A stretch of DNA of 64,000 nt from Sphingorhabdus sp. (GTDB lineage Bacteria; Pseudomonadota; Alphaproteobacteria; Sphingomonadales; Sphingomonadaceae). The notes below the pieces were generated by a model. It ran no database searches. It was not told where the DNA came from and worked only from the letters and a program-made list of their open reading frames with translations. Positions within the stretch are counted from its first letter, which is position 1. The number at the start of each line of letters is the position of its first letter. The DNA lies in the NCBI GenBank assembly GCA_028279555.1, contig JANQNO010000005.1, positions 248,001-312,000 on the forward strand, given 5' to 3'. Position numbers and translations under genes: made by a program. Shown piece after piece: positions 1 through 8,989 of the stretch.

Positions 1-1
1 G

Positions 2-1339
2 GCGGACGGGATTGTAACCGGCTTAGCGACCATCAATCGCGACCTGTTTGGCGAAGAGCAAGCGCAATGTGCAGTGATGGTCTATGATTACATGACGCTT
101 GCCGGGACGCAAGGGCACCGCACCCATTTCAAAATGGACCGGATGCTGAATCTGGCCGAGCGTAACAGGCTACCGACCATCCTATACGCTGAAGGTGGGG
201 GAGGGCGCCCCGGTGACATTGATCTTGAATTGGTAACCGGGCTGGATGTCGCCTCGTTCCAGAACCTTGCGAGGATGAGCGGGCTCGTTCCGCTTGTCGG
301 GGTTGTGGCGGGTCGCTGTTTCGCTGGCAACGCGGCGATGCTGGGCACATGCGATGTGATCATTGCGGCAAAGGGCAGTAATATTGGGATGGGCGGCCCA
401 GCCCTGGTCGAAGGGGGCGGATTGGGTTCGTTCAAACCGGAAGACATTGGCCCTTCCTCAATTCAGGCAAGCAACGGCGTGATCGATATTCTGGTGGAGG
501 ATGAGATCGAAGCGACGGCAGTTGCAAAGCAGTATCTGTCGTATTTCCAGGGCCGGAAGCCTGACTGGGAGGTCGAAGATCAAATGCAGTTGCGGGTTGC
601 GCTGCCCGGCAATCGCAGCCTGGCTTACGATATTCGTGCCGTTATGCGCCTCATCTTTGACCAAGACAGCGTCCTTGAACTGCGCGAGGGATATGGCGAA
701 GCGATGGTCACCGCGCTGGCCAGAGTTGAAGGCAGGCCTGTCGGTATCCTGGCGAACAATCCGCTGCATATGGGCGGTGCAATCGACAGCCCAGCGGCGG
801 ACAAGGCTTCGCGGTTCATGCAGCTGCTTGACGCGCATGGTCTGCCTCTGATTTCGTTGTGCGATACGCCCGGTTTCATGGTCGGGCCAGAACATGAGCA
901 GACAGCTGCGGTGCGGCGCCTTCCACGGATGTTTGTGACGGCAGGCGGCATGACCATCCCCATTTTCGCTGTCGTCCTGCGCAAGGCCTATGGTCTGGGG
1001 GCCATGGCAATGCTGGGGGGCCAGTCGCACATCCCCAATATGCTGGTCAGCTGGCCTCAGGGTGAATTCGGTGGGATGGGGCTGGAGGGCGCCATTCGAC
1101 TGGGGCTGCGCAAGGAGCTTGAAGCCATTGCAGACCCAGAGGAGCGTGAGGCGTATTTCGCAAAACAACTCGCAGCCGCCTATCACAACGGACGCGCGGT
1201 CAACGCTGCGACACATTTTGAGATCGATGATGTGATCGATCCAGCTGAAACAAGGCGATGGCTGGCACGAGGGCTTGCCGCACAGCCTCCTGTGCCAAAT
1301 CCGATTGGGAAGCGACGTGCTCACATCGATACTTGGTGA
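2..1339 (+). CDS. Acyl-CoA carboxylase, carboxyltransferase domain (5' end outside window)
   Basis: The reading frame is open to the left edge, so the N-terminus lies outside the window; at least 446 residues are visible. They form a biotin-dependent carboxyltransferase of the crotonase superfamily. Visible hallmarks are GGGRPGD, an AGRCFAGNAAMLG stretch, LCDTPGFMVG, and the C-terminal EFGGMGLEGA and HFEIDDVIDPAETRRW blocks. This type of C-terminus is typical of acetyl-, propionyl- or long-chain acyl-CoA carboxylases, including single-chain enzymes in which biotin carboxylase and biotinyl domains precede it. Which form this is cannot be decided here. The enzyme would transfer CO2 from carboxybiotin to an acyl-CoA. 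It heads a run of beta-oxidation-type genes on the same strand. Family call is firm, substrate unknown. Confidence 0.88.
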   Translation, partial: ADGIVTGLATINRDLFGEEQAQCAVMVYDYMTLAGTQGHRTHFKMDRMLNLAERNRLPTILYAEGGGGRPGDIDLELVTGLDVASFQNLARMSGLVPLVGVVAGRCFAGNAAMLGTCDVIIAAKGSNIGMGGPALVEGGGLGSFKPEDIGPSSIQASNGVIDILVEDEIEATAVAKQYLSYFQGRKPDWEVEDQMQLRVALPGNRSLAYDIRAVMRLIFDQDSVLELREGYGEAMVTALARVEGRPVGILANNPLHMGGAIDSPAADKASRFMQLLDAHGLPLISLCDTPGFMVGPEHEQTAAVRRLPRMFVTAGGMTIPIFAVVLRKAYGLGAMAMLGGQSHIPNMLVSWPQGEFGGMGLEGAIRLGLRKELEAIADPEEREAYFAKQLAAAYHNGRAVNAATHFEIDDVIDPAETRRWLARGLAAQPPVPNPIGKRRAHIDTW

Positions 1340-1446
1340 TGCACTGTCGCCAATTCCACAAGATTTAGGCGCGCTTCGCCACTTGGTCAGCGTGGCAACT
1401 GGGATATTCACCCAAGCGATGTGAAAACCTCGTTGGGATACAGGCT

Positions 1447-2580
1447 GTGCAATTCAATTTTTCAGAAGATCAAGAAGCGATGCGCGAGGAAGTGCGCAAG
1501 CTGCTTGCCAAAGAGTCGACCTCGCGCCGCGTTCGCGATGTGCTGGAGTCCGACCGCACTCTCGATAAGGATCTATGGCAATTGCTTGCAGATCAGGGTT
1601 GGCAGGGCATAGCCATAGATGAGGTGCATGGGGGAGCCGGCGCTGGATATCTTGAGCTTTGCGTGCTGGCAGAAGAGCTCGGGCGGACCCTGGCTCCGCT
1701 GCCTTTCTCATCGAGTGTCTTTGTCGCTGCCGAGGCGCTCAAACTAGCGCAGGAAACGCCAGTAGTCTCAAGCTGGTTGCCCAAGGTTGCATCCGGCGAA
1801 GCAATCGGTTGCTTTGCGATCGCGGAAGGTGTCGGCGGCGCGCATTGGGGGGCGCTCAAATGCGTCGCTGAGGGTTCTGGCGGGGCTTTCGCAGTAAGTG
1901 GCACAAAGTCGGTTGTGATTGATGGAATGTCTGCAGACTTCGCAATTGTCGCTGCGCAAACAAACGGAACGCCGGGCCTGTTTCTGGTTGATTTGATGGA
2001 TGGTGGTGTCCGCCGCGAGCACATTGACGGGATAGATGAAAGCCGTCCTCTGGCCTGCCTGGCGTTCGACAATGCCGCAGCTGACCAGCTTGGCGGTGTG
2101 GGACCAGCCGAAATCGATCAGTTGCTTGATCGGGCGGCCACCTTGATGGCGTTCGAGCAATTGGGCGGGGCAAGCGCTGCTCTTGAGATGGGGGTTGCCT
2201 ACGCGAAAGAACGTTATGCTTTTGGCCGTCAGATTGGCTCATTCCAGTCCATCAAACACAAGCTGGCAGATCTCTATGCTGAAGTTGAGCTTACTCGGTC
2301 CAATTGCTTCATGGCCGCCTGGGCTTTGAGCAGTGGTGACGCCTCACTTGCGGAGGCCGCTGCGAGTGCCAGGTTGAGCGCGTCAAAACTCTATTTCAAC
2401 TGCGCCAAAGAGAACATTCAGGTTCATGGCGGAATGGGCTTTACCTGGGAGCTTGACGGGCATCTGCACTATCGGCGCGCGCGTTTGTTGAGTGCCGCTC
2501 TGGGCGGCTCAACCTACTGGCGCGAGCGCTTGCTCACAGCCTTAAGTAGGCGCAACTCGTCAGACACACGGGCTGCCTGA
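1447..2580 (+). CDS. Acyl-CoA dehydrogenase-like subunit lacking the usual C-terminal catalytic Glu
   Basis: This is a 377-residue acyl-CoA dehydrogenase fold protein with a GTG start. The N-terminal helix begins QFNFSEDQ, and the C-terminal domain carries FGRQIGSFQSIKH and QVHGGMGFTWE, both family hallmarks. The segment that carries the catalytic Glu in MCAD-type enzymes (YEGT) reads LLSAALGGSTY here and has no Glu. It lies 30 bp upstream of a second acyl-CoA dehydrogenase that does keep EGGT. Paired dehydrogenases of this kind form alpha2beta2 heterotetramers in actinobacterial steroid side-chain degradation (FadE28/FadE29 and relatives), where one subunit supplies the base. By analogy this is probably the non-catalytic partner; that pairing is inferred. 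Confidence 0.85.
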   Translation: MQFNFSEDQEAMREEVRKLLAKESTSRRVRDVLESDRTLDKDLWQLLADQGWQGIAIDEVHGGAGAGYLELCVLAEELGRTLAPLPFSSSVFVAAEALKLAQETPVVSSWLPKVASGEAIGCFAIAEGVGGAHWGALKCVAEGSGGAFAVSGTKSVVIDGMSADFAIVAAQTNGTPGLFLVDLMDGGVRREHIDGIDESRPLACLAFDNAAADQLGGVGPAEIDQLLDRAATLMAFEQLGGASAALEMGVAYAKERYAFGRQIGSFQSIKHKLADLYAEVELTRSNCFMAAWALSSGDASLAEAAASARLSASKLYFNCAKENIQVHGGMGFTWELDGHLHYRRARLLSAALGGSTYWRERLLTALSRRNSSDTRAA

Positions 2581-2610
2581 TTTTTGATCGTTTGGGAAAG
2601 AGTATAGACC

Positions 2611-3816
2611 ATGAATTTCGATGACACTCCGGCTGAAGCCGAATATCGCCAACGCGCGCGCGCATGGATCGAAGGCAACACGTTCGATTTTCGCGGGGAG
2701 TTTGTGAGTGGTAAGAACTTCGATCCAATCCGCAAGTGGCAACGTATCAAGCATGACGGCGGCTGGGGCTGCCTCCACTGGCCCAGAGAATATGGCGGCC
2801 AGGAAGCCTCGCAGATCGAAAACCTCATCTTCTCGCAAGAGGAGGCCCGGGCTGGCATCGGCATCCTTTCAGTAGCAAACAGCATTACGCTTGGCATGGC
2901 GGCTGCGACGATCATGCATTGCGGCACACAGGAACAGAAGGATGCACATCTTGAGAAGATCGCGCGCGGCGAGAAGATCTGGTGCCAGCTCTTTTCAGAG
3001 CCGGTTGCCGGGTCTGATCTTGCGGGAATCAAGACACGCGCAGAACGAGATGGCGACGATTGGATAGTCAATGGCCAGAAGGTTTGGACCAGTTATGCGC
3101 AATTCGCTGATTGGGCGATTCTGGTAACCCGAAGCGACCCGAATGTTCCCAAACACAAGGGCTTGACGTACTTCTTGCTGGACATGAAATCACCTGGCGT
3201 TGAAGTGCGACCCATCCTGCAGGCTTCTGGTGGTAGCGATTTCAACGAAGTGTTTCTCAACGATGTTCGCATTCCCGATGCCAACAGGGTTGGTGAAGTC
3301 GGTGAAGGCTGGGGCGTAGCCTTAACCACCCTGATGAATGAGCGGGCCGCCATTGCTTCAGTTTTTCCGACGAACTTTGACGATATCTGGTCACTCACGC
3401 ACGAGGTGGAGCTGTCCAATGGACCTGCAATCCAAGATGGTGCGGTCCGCTCTATGCTTGCCGACTGGTATGTGTGGCACAAGGGGATGGACGCCCTTTC
3501 ATTGCGGCTTCAGTCGGCGTTGTCGCAAGGGCGCGAGCCGGGGCCGGAAGCATCGGCCGGCAAGCTGTTGCTGGGTGCGCGCCGTCAGCAATACCTTGAG
3601 CACGCTTTTGACCTTTTGGATATCGGCGGTGCAGCAACCTCTGCATATGACGACGGCGCGCTGCAGTTTGCCTACCTGAGGGTGATAGGTAACCGGCTTG
3701 AAGGCGGAACCGATGAAATTCTCCGTAATATCTTGGGTGAAAGGGTGCTGGGTCTTCCACCCGAGCCCCGCGTCGACAAAGCGACTCCGTTCAACGAGAT
3801 CCCGGTTGGCCGATAA
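2611..3816 (+). CDS. Acyl-CoA dehydrogenase (catalytic partner of the preceding gene)
   Basis: This 401-residue FAD-dependent acyl-CoA dehydrogenase introduces an alpha,beta double bond into an acyl-CoA. Recognisable segments are the central FSEPVAGSDLAG flavin/substrate loop, the QKVWTSYAQFADW stretch and a C-terminal RLEGGTDEILRNILGERVLGLP. The Glu of EGGT is in the position of the catalytic base of MCAD-like enzymes. The ATG start sits 30 bp after the preceding dehydrogenase. Sequence style (short N-terminal ATP-grasp-free helix, PEPR tail) resembles the FadE26/FadE29 group of steroid and isoprenoid degraders. Its partner would be the Glu-less subunit just upstream. Confidence 0.9.
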   Translation: MNFDDTPAEAEYRQRARAWIEGNTFDFRGEFVSGKNFDPIRKWQRIKHDGGWGCLHWPREYGGQEASQIENLIFSQEEARAGIGILSVANSITLGMAAATIMHCGTQEQKDAHLEKIARGEKIWCQLFSEPVAGSDLAGIKTRAERDGDDWIVNGQKVWTSYAQFADWAILVTRSDPNVPKHKGLTYFLLDMKSPGVEVRPILQASGGSDFNEVFLNDVRIPDANRVGEVGEGWGVALTTLMNERAAIASVFPTNFDDIWSLTHEVELSNGPAIQDGAVRSMLADWYVWHKGMDALSLRLQSALSQGREPGPEASAGKLLLGARRQQYLEHAFDLLDIGGAATSAYDDGALQFAYLRVIGNRLEGGTDEILRNILGERVLGLPPEPRVDKATPFNEIPVGR

Positions 3817-4012
3817 TAGTTTTTTGGCTCGATTGGATGCGTCGTCCAACTGCAAGCAGAAAGCTATGCCACTGTCAGATTTCCCGCCGCGAGTTGGCGG
3901 CTTTGACCGCTGACGCAATGGCTTCTTGTTCTTAATACGATGCCTGCGCTGTTGATAACATATACCCAGCAGCCCGGTGCGTCGGCATGTAGTCGTGAGG
4001 GAGTGAAAGTAA
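3817..4012 (+). other. Intergenic gap before the thiolase
   Basis: These 196 bp separate the dehydrogenase pair from the thiolase. I see no convincing coding frame, hairpin or promoter pair. A purine-rich GTGAGGGAG stretch lies about 10 bp before the GTG start of the next gene and is its likely ribosome binding site. Confidence 0.5.
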
Positions 4013-5218
4013 GTGAACCACGCGTACATTTTTGACGCAATCCGGACTCCCCGAAGCAAGGGCAAGCCGGGCGGAAACCTCAATGAAGTCAAGCCAATAG
4101 ATCTGGTCGCCAGGCTCCTGCAAGAATTACAGTACAAACATGAATTGGATACCGCGCGGGTCGATGACGTTATTCTGGGCTGTGTCACGCCGCGTATGGA
4201 TCAAGGCACAAATATTGCCAAATGTGCCGTTCTGCATGCCGGCTGGGATGAGAGTGTTGCGGGCGTTCAACTTAACCGGTTCTGCGCCTCCGGTCTGGAG
4301 GCAGTGAATATTGCCTCTCAGAAAGTCATTTCGGGCTGGGAGCAACTGATTGTTGCGGGCGGCGTTGAGTCGATGTCACGCGTGCCGATGGGGTCGGATG
4401 GCGGCGTTGTCGTCTATGATCCGGAATACCTTATCGAACAACGCGCTACGCCTCAGGGTGTTGGAGCGGACCTAATCGCCACCCTCGAGGGCTGGGGACG
4501 CGACGATGTTGATGCCTACGCCGTAGAGTCTCAGCGACGCGCTGCGCACGCACAAAATGCTGGCTACTTCGACAAGTCGGTAGTCCCGGTCAAAGATGCC
4601 AACGGCGTAACCGTTCTGGCCAAGGATGACTTCATAAAGCCTGACACGACCATGCAGAGGCTTGCCGCCCTGAAGGCCTCATTCACTCATGCCGAGAGCA
4701 ATGGCCTGGATGCAGCCGCGCTGCTGAAATATCCGGTCGTTGAAAAGATCAACCATGTTCACCACGCGGGCAATTCATCCGGAATAGTGGATGGCGCTTC
4801 CGCAGTTCTTGTTGGCAGCGAGAAGGCGGGCAAGGAACTTGGACTTGAGCCGCGCGGTCGGGTGGCGGCTGGCGTTATCATCGCGAACGAACCAACCATC
4901 ATGCTCACCGGTCCCGGGCCGTCTGCGGAAAAATGCCTCAAGGTTGCCGGGCTGAAGAAGTCTGACATCGACCTTTGGGAGATAAACGAAGCGTTTGCGT
5001 CGGTAGCCATGCGGTACATGCGCGATCTTGATATCGATCATGACGTCACCAATGTGAATGGCGGAGCGATCGCCATGGGGCACCCGCTTGGTGCGACCGG
5101 CGGCGTGCTTGTAAGCACTATGCTCGACGAGCTCGAAAGGCAGGGCAAAAAACGCGCAATGCTCTCCATGTGCGTGGGTGGCGGAATGGGCATTTCGACC
5201 ATCATCGAGCGATTGTAG
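4013..5218 (+). CDS. Thiolase (acetyl-CoA C-acyltransferase)
   Basis: This 401-residue thiolase cleaves 3-ketoacyl-CoA with CoA, releasing acetyl-CoA or propionyl-CoA. The GTG start gives an N-terminus beginning NHAYIFDAIRTPRSKGK, and a GGGAG ribosome binding site lies upstream. The nucleophilic Cys is in LNRFCASGLEAVN, the active-site His in NGGAIAMGHPLGATGG, and the second Cys in MCVGGGMG, so the catalytic set is complete. HHAGNSSGIVDGA is the family's central motif. It is followed by a FadB-like gene after 59 bp. A second thiolase is encoded at 22325-23572. Chain-length preference cannot be read from the sequence. Confidence 0.93.
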   Translation: MNHAYIFDAIRTPRSKGKPGGNLNEVKPIDLVARLLQELQYKHELDTARVDDVILGCVTPRMDQGTNIAKCAVLHAGWDESVAGVQLNRFCASGLEAVNIASQKVISGWEQLIVAGGVESMSRVPMGSDGGVVVYDPEYLIEQRATPQGVGADLIATLEGWGRDDVDAYAVESQRRAAHAQNAGYFDKSVVPVKDANGVTVLAKDDFIKPDTTMQRLAALKASFTHAESNGLDAAALLKYPVVEKINHVHHAGNSSGIVDGASAVLVGSEKAGKELGLEPRGRVAAGVIIANEPTIMLTGPGPSAEKCLKVAGLKKSDIDLWEINEAFASVAMRYMRDLDIDHDVTNVNGGAIAMGHPLGATGGVLVSTMLDELERQGKKRAMLSMCVGGGMGISTIIERL

Positions 5219-5277
5219 CTTCCAGGCCTGGCTCACCGGATGCGAAGTCGAACAGCTATCCTAGGGAATATCAAATC

Positions 5278-7140
5278 ATGAACTCGCTCACTTACGAAAT
5301 CGATCAGGACGGTATCGCGACGGTCATTATTGATATGCCCGGCAAGGTGAATGTCATGAATGGCGACTTTACCAACGACATGAACACGGCAGTTGCCGAG
5401 CTTGCGGACAATCCGGACGTGAAGGGAGTGGTTCTGGCATCGGGGAAGTCGACGTTCTTCGCGGGCGGCGATGTTAAGACCATGGCGGCCGCACCGGGCG
5501 AGGGATTCAATGAAGCGCTGACTGACGGGATCAGTCAGGGTCGGACAATGATCCGCGCGCTGGAGCGGTTGCAGGTGCCGGTTGCTGCTGCAGTCAATGG
5601 TGCGGCCCTGGGGGGAGGGTACGAGCTAACTTTGGCGTGCAATCATCGTGTCGCTTGGGACTCTCCGCGTGTGATGATCGGGCTGCCCGAGGCGAATCTT
5701 GGCCTGCTGCCGGGTGGTGGAGGCTGCGTCAGGATGGTCAAGAAGTTTGGCTTGGTCAAAGCGCTGCCATATCTTTTGAATGGTACGGTTCTGAGCGCTC
5801 GCGAGGCGTTGGACGACGGCCTGGTCGATGAATTGGTGGAGAATGCGGAAGATCTGGTGCCTGCTGGCAAGGCCTGGATTCTGGCCAATCTCGACAACCC
5901 TGCCGCAGCGGTTCAGCCGTGGGACGCGCCCGGCTATGCCGTCCCGGGCGGTGATTTGAACAATCCGGTAATCTCCGGATTTGCCAATCGGCAGTCGTTC
6001 AAGATGCTCGAAGAGACACGCGGGCTTTTGCCCAACAAGATCAAGATCTTGGATGTTGCTGTTGAAACACTGAAGCTGGATATCGATACAGCCCTGAAGA
6101 TTGAAGGACGCGGGCTTGTTTCCTGCATCATTTCGCCGATCGGGAAAAATCTGATGGCGTCGAACTTCATTCAGTCGACACAAGTCCGGCGGGCACCTGG
6201 CCGACCTGCTGATATTGAAAGGCAGACCCTGAAGCGGGTCGCCGTGATTGGCGAAGATGATGATGCCAAGGCATTGGCGCTTGGTTCGGCCGCTGCTGGT
6301 CTGGATGTAATCACTCTTGGGCAGAGTGGTTTGAACGCGGGCAAGAATGCAGCAGGCAGTTTGACTGAGGCGGAAGACCTCAACCAACTTGGCGATTGCG
6401 ACGCCTACGTGCTTACAGGCGGCAGTGTGGATGCGGCCAGCTTTGTGAAGCTCACAAGTGATAGTGAGATCCCGCTGATTTGCTCCTTTGCAAAAAGCGG
6501 TGAAGCTGGCGCCGTTTCACCCTGTTTGCGTTTCGTGCATTCTGCGGTGCCGGAAAAGCCCGCAGTGATCGAATTGATCACCGCGGAAACGGTTAATCCC
6601 ATCGCACTTGCCTGCGCTTATGACTATTTTCGGTCCACCGGCAGCGTCGTGATTGTGAGCAATGGCGACAGCTTTCTTGAACGTGTTGAGAAGGCGAGGC
6701 GGGAGGAGGTCAAGCGAATGGTTGATGCGGGTGAAGACGCCACAATTGTGCGCAATGTTGCCCATTCTGCAGGGTTTGATCGGGAACGCTTGGATATTGG
6801 GCAGGGTATTGAGAGCGATCCTGCTGTCGCGCCATCTTCGGCTATGCCCTCGAAAGAGCAAATTTCCATCATGAAGGATCGGCTTTTGTTCGCACCGGCT
6901 ATTGAAGCGATGCGTTGCCTCGAAGAAGGCGTGCTTGGAACTGTCGCCGAAGGAAACGTCGCTTCCCTTCATGCTCTTGACGCGCCCGCCTGGACTGGCG
7001 GCTATTTGCAGTTCGTCAATCACTATGGATTGGACGCTTTTGCGGTGCGCGCGAAAGAGTTGGCCACGCAGTTCGGTGAACAGTTTGCTCCGCCCGATAT
7101 TCTGTCTCAGTTCCTCGAAGACCAACGGCAGTTTGCATGA
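5278..7140 (+). CDS. FadB-like protein: intact enoyl-CoA hydratase half, degenerate 3-hydroxyacyl-CoA dehydrogenase half
   Basis: The 620-residue product has a crotonase domain at residues 1-190. It has an oxyanion GGD at 63-65, Glu116 in GGGYE and Glu138 in GLPEANLG, so hydratase residues are present. The rest aligns with the dehydrogenase half of FadB/FadJ but is shortened and eroded. The Rossmann GxGxxG is replaced by VAVIGEDDDAKALALG, and the HFFNPV segment with the catalytic His is replaced by FVHSAVPEKPAVIE. The C-terminal helical repeat is still recognisable (MRCLEEGVLGTVAEGN, TGGYLQFVN). It is therefore probably a hydratase or isomerase only. 3-Hydroxyacyl-CoA oxidation would fall to the SDR genes nearby. 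I chose ATG 5278 because the longer frame upstream overlaps the thiolase gene. Confidence 0.85.
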   Translation: MNSLTYEIDQDGIATVIIDMPGKVNVMNGDFTNDMNTAVAELADNPDVKGVVLASGKSTFFAGGDVKTMAAAPGEGFNEALTDGISQGRTMIRALERLQVPVAAAVNGAALGGGYELTLACNHRVAWDSPRVMIGLPEANLGLLPGGGGCVRMVKKFGLVKALPYLLNGTVLSAREALDDGLVDELVENAEDLVPAGKAWILANLDNPAAAVQPWDAPGYAVPGGDLNNPVISGFANRQSFKMLEETRGLLPNKIKILDVAVETLKLDIDTALKIEGRGLVSCIISPIGKNLMASNFIQSTQVRRAPGRPADIERQTLKRVAVIGEDDDAKALALGSAAAGLDVITLGQSGLNAGKNAAGSLTEAEDLNQLGDCDAYVLTGGSVDAASFVKLTSDSEIPLICSFAKSGEAGAVSPCLRFVHSAVPEKPAVIELITAETVNPIALACAYDYFRSTGSVVIVSNGDSFLERVEKARREEVKRMVDAGEDATIVRNVAHSAGFDRERLDIGQGIESDPAVAPSSAMPSKEQISIMKDRLLFAPAIEAMRCLEEGVLGTVAEGNVASLHALDAPAWTGGYLQFVNHYGLDAFAVRAKELATQFGEQFAPPDILSQFLEDQRQFA

Positions 7141-7168
7141 TAACGATGCCTTCATCCGGCGGTGCGGC

Positions 7169-8068
7169 GTGACCGGCAGCTTGGATCGCATCGATTGTGC
7201 TGGGGTCGGCAGTCTTACCCGCGCCAGGACCGAATTGCTTGATGTGCGGGTTGTTAGCAGTTTTCTAAGCGCGATCGGCGAGGATACCTCGAATGTATCG
7301 ACCGGGGGTGACCCCTCAGCCTTTGTTGTCCATCCCGCCATCGCGTTTGCGCTGCAATACCGTGCACAGGGACGGCCCAGTCTCGTGCCTGCAGCCAGTG
7401 CAAACTGGGAGCGTGCGGTGCATGCAAGCACTGATTTGAGGGTTCACAAGCCCTTCCGGCTCGGCGATGTGGTTACGACGCAAGGCAGGATAATCGAGCG
7501 TCGGCAAATTCCGCCTGGAGTGCTCAATATCGAGCGCTACCGTTTGCTGAGCGAGGATGCGGAACTCCTCGCAGAGCTTGATTTCGGCTTGGTTTTCCGT
7601 GGATTCCAGCTGAGCGAAGAAGGCGTCAAGCTGGAAGAACAGCCGGCACTTCCTGACAAGGCCGAAGCGGTAGACGCCGCCGAGCAGTTGCCGCCAATCC
7701 CATTTCCTCGCGCCATGCTCCACAACTACACGTCAGGCACGGGCCTGTACCACGCGATCCACACAGATCGCGCCGTTGCGCGTAAGACAGGCTTTGCAGA
7801 CATTATCGTGCAGGGCAGTGCGCTTCAGGCTGTCGCCATGTCGGTTTTGGCCGAGCGCTATTTTGCCCGCGATTTTTCACGGATCACTCGGTTCGCCTGC
7901 CGGATGCGCTCACCTGTCCTGGCAGATACGCAGGCGACGGTGTGTCCTTCGGCGATCCTCAGGGAAGCCGCAGTAACAACCGTGTTCTTCGATCTCCTCA
8001 ATGAACAAGGCGAAGCTTCGATAGCCGACGGTGTGCTGTCATGGCGAGAAACCCAGGGAGGCGGGTGA
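7169..8068 (+). CDS. MaoC-like / FAS1-type hotdog-fold dehydratase-like protein
   Basis: This protein of about 299 residues has two hotdog-like halves, as in mesaconyl-CoA hydratase and FAS1-like dehydratase families. The N-terminal half (HPAIAFALQYRAQGRPS, LRVHKPFRLGDVVTTQGRI) resembles the FAS1-type domain. The C-terminal half carries GTGLYHAIHTDRAVARKTGF in the position of the R-specific hydratase motif, but without the canonical Asp-x-Asn. It may hydrate an enoyl-CoA or thioester intermediate, or be a structural partner. The start is uncertain: GTG 7169 is the best-placed in-frame codon after the preceding stop, with only a weak ribosome binding site. Its stop overlaps the next start (TGATG), so it is translationally coupled to the SDR gene. 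Confidence 0.7.
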   Translation: MTGSLDRIDCAGVGSLTRARTELLDVRVVSSFLSAIGEDTSNVSTGGDPSAFVVHPAIAFALQYRAQGRPSLVPAASANWERAVHASTDLRVHKPFRLGDVVTTQGRIIERRQIPPGVLNIERYRLLSEDAELLAELDFGLVFRGFQLSEEGVKLEEQPALPDKAEAVDAAEQLPPIPFPRAMLHNYTSGTGLYHAIHTDRAVARKTGFADIIVQGSALQAVAMSVLAERYFARDFSRITRFACRMRSPVLADTQATVCPSAILREAAVTTVFFDLLNEQGEASIADGVLSWRETQGGG

Positions 8069-8979
8069 TGAAAGATATACGTTTTTCAGATCAGGTTGCG
8101 ATCGTGACCGGCGCCGGAAACGGTTTGGGCAAAGCCTATGCAATGGAGCTTGCATGGCGCGGTGCAAAGGTCGTGGTAAACGATCTGAGTGTTGACCATA
8201 CGGGGAAATCATCTGGAGAGCACTTTGCCGACGCGGTGGTCGAAGAGATCAAACAGGCGGGCGGTATTGCCATTGCAGATCGTCATTCTGTTCTGGAGGG
8301 TGAGGCGATTGCCAAAACCGCGCTCGACCGGTTCGGCCGGGTCGACATATTGATCAACAATGCCGGAATATTGCGTGATCGCAGTTTCGGGAAGATGACG
8401 AATGATGAATGGACAAGCGTCATCGACACGCATCTCAATGGCACATTTCATGTGACCCGCGCCGTCTGGCCGCAGATGCGAGATCAACACTATGGCCGGA
8501 TCATCAACACATCCTCTGGGGCCGGAATCTACGGCAATTTCGGCCAGGCGAATTACAGTGCGGCAAAGCTTGCCATTCACGGCTTTACACAGGCCTTGGC
8601 CATTGAGGGGGCGGCGAAGGGCATAACCGTGAATACGATCGCTCCTGTGGCCGCAACGCGAATGTTCGAGACAATCGCGTCAAAGGAAATGATGGATTCG
8701 ATGCCGCCCGAATTCGTGGTTCCATTGGTCATTCGCCTTTGCGCGCAGCACAATGAAGAGACGGGCAGTCTCTTCGAAGTCGGCGGCGGATGGATGGCCA
8801 AGCTGCGATGGGAACGCGCGGTTGGTGCAACCTTCCCGTCCGATAAGGCCTTGAGCGCCGAAGCGGTCGATAAAGCCTGGGATCGGATCACGGACTTCAC
8901 TGATGCTGATCACCCCGCCAACGTGGTTGAGGCGGGTAAGAGGATCAGGGCGCATCTGGAACTTGCCAGCTCGGACTGA
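8068..8979 (+). CDS. MFE-2-type short-chain dehydrogenase (3-hydroxyacyl-CoA dehydrogenase)
   Basis: This 303-residue SDR probably oxidises (3R)-hydroxyacyl-CoA with NAD+. The cofactor motif TGAGNGLG, the NNAG motif, the Ser in NTSSGAGIYGN and the YSAAK catalytic pair are all present. The block GNFGQANYSAAKLA is characteristic of the dehydrogenase part of peroxisomal multifunctional enzyme 2 (HSD17B4/Fox2). ATG 8068 is preferred over an earlier in-frame ATG because a GGAGG lies 7 bp upstream and the codon overlaps the previous stop. The degenerate FadB-like protein nearby makes this the likely 3-hydroxyacyl-CoA dehydrogenase of the pathway. A paralogue is at 15922-16839. Confidence 0.87.
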   Translation: MKDIRFSDQVAIVTGAGNGLGKAYAMELAWRGAKVVVNDLSVDHTGKSSGEHFADAVVEEIKQAGGIAIADRHSVLEGEAIAKTALDRFGRVDILINNAGILRDRSFGKMTNDEWTSVIDTHLNGTFHVTRAVWPQMRDQHYGRIINTSSGAGIYGNFGQANYSAAKLAIHGFTQALAIEGAAKGITVNTIAPVAATRMFETIASKEMMDSMPPEFVVPLVIRLCAQHNEETGSLFEVGGGWMAKLRWERAVGATFPSDKALSAEAVDKAWDRITDFTDADHPANVVEAGKRIRAHLELASSD

Positions 8980-8989
8980 CGGATCTCCA

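Noticed and set aside
458-1411. Open frame of over 300 codons antisense to the carboxyltransferase
   Set aside because: It is a shadow of a gene with clear homology; composition is rich in Arg, Cys and Ser as expected for an unused frame.
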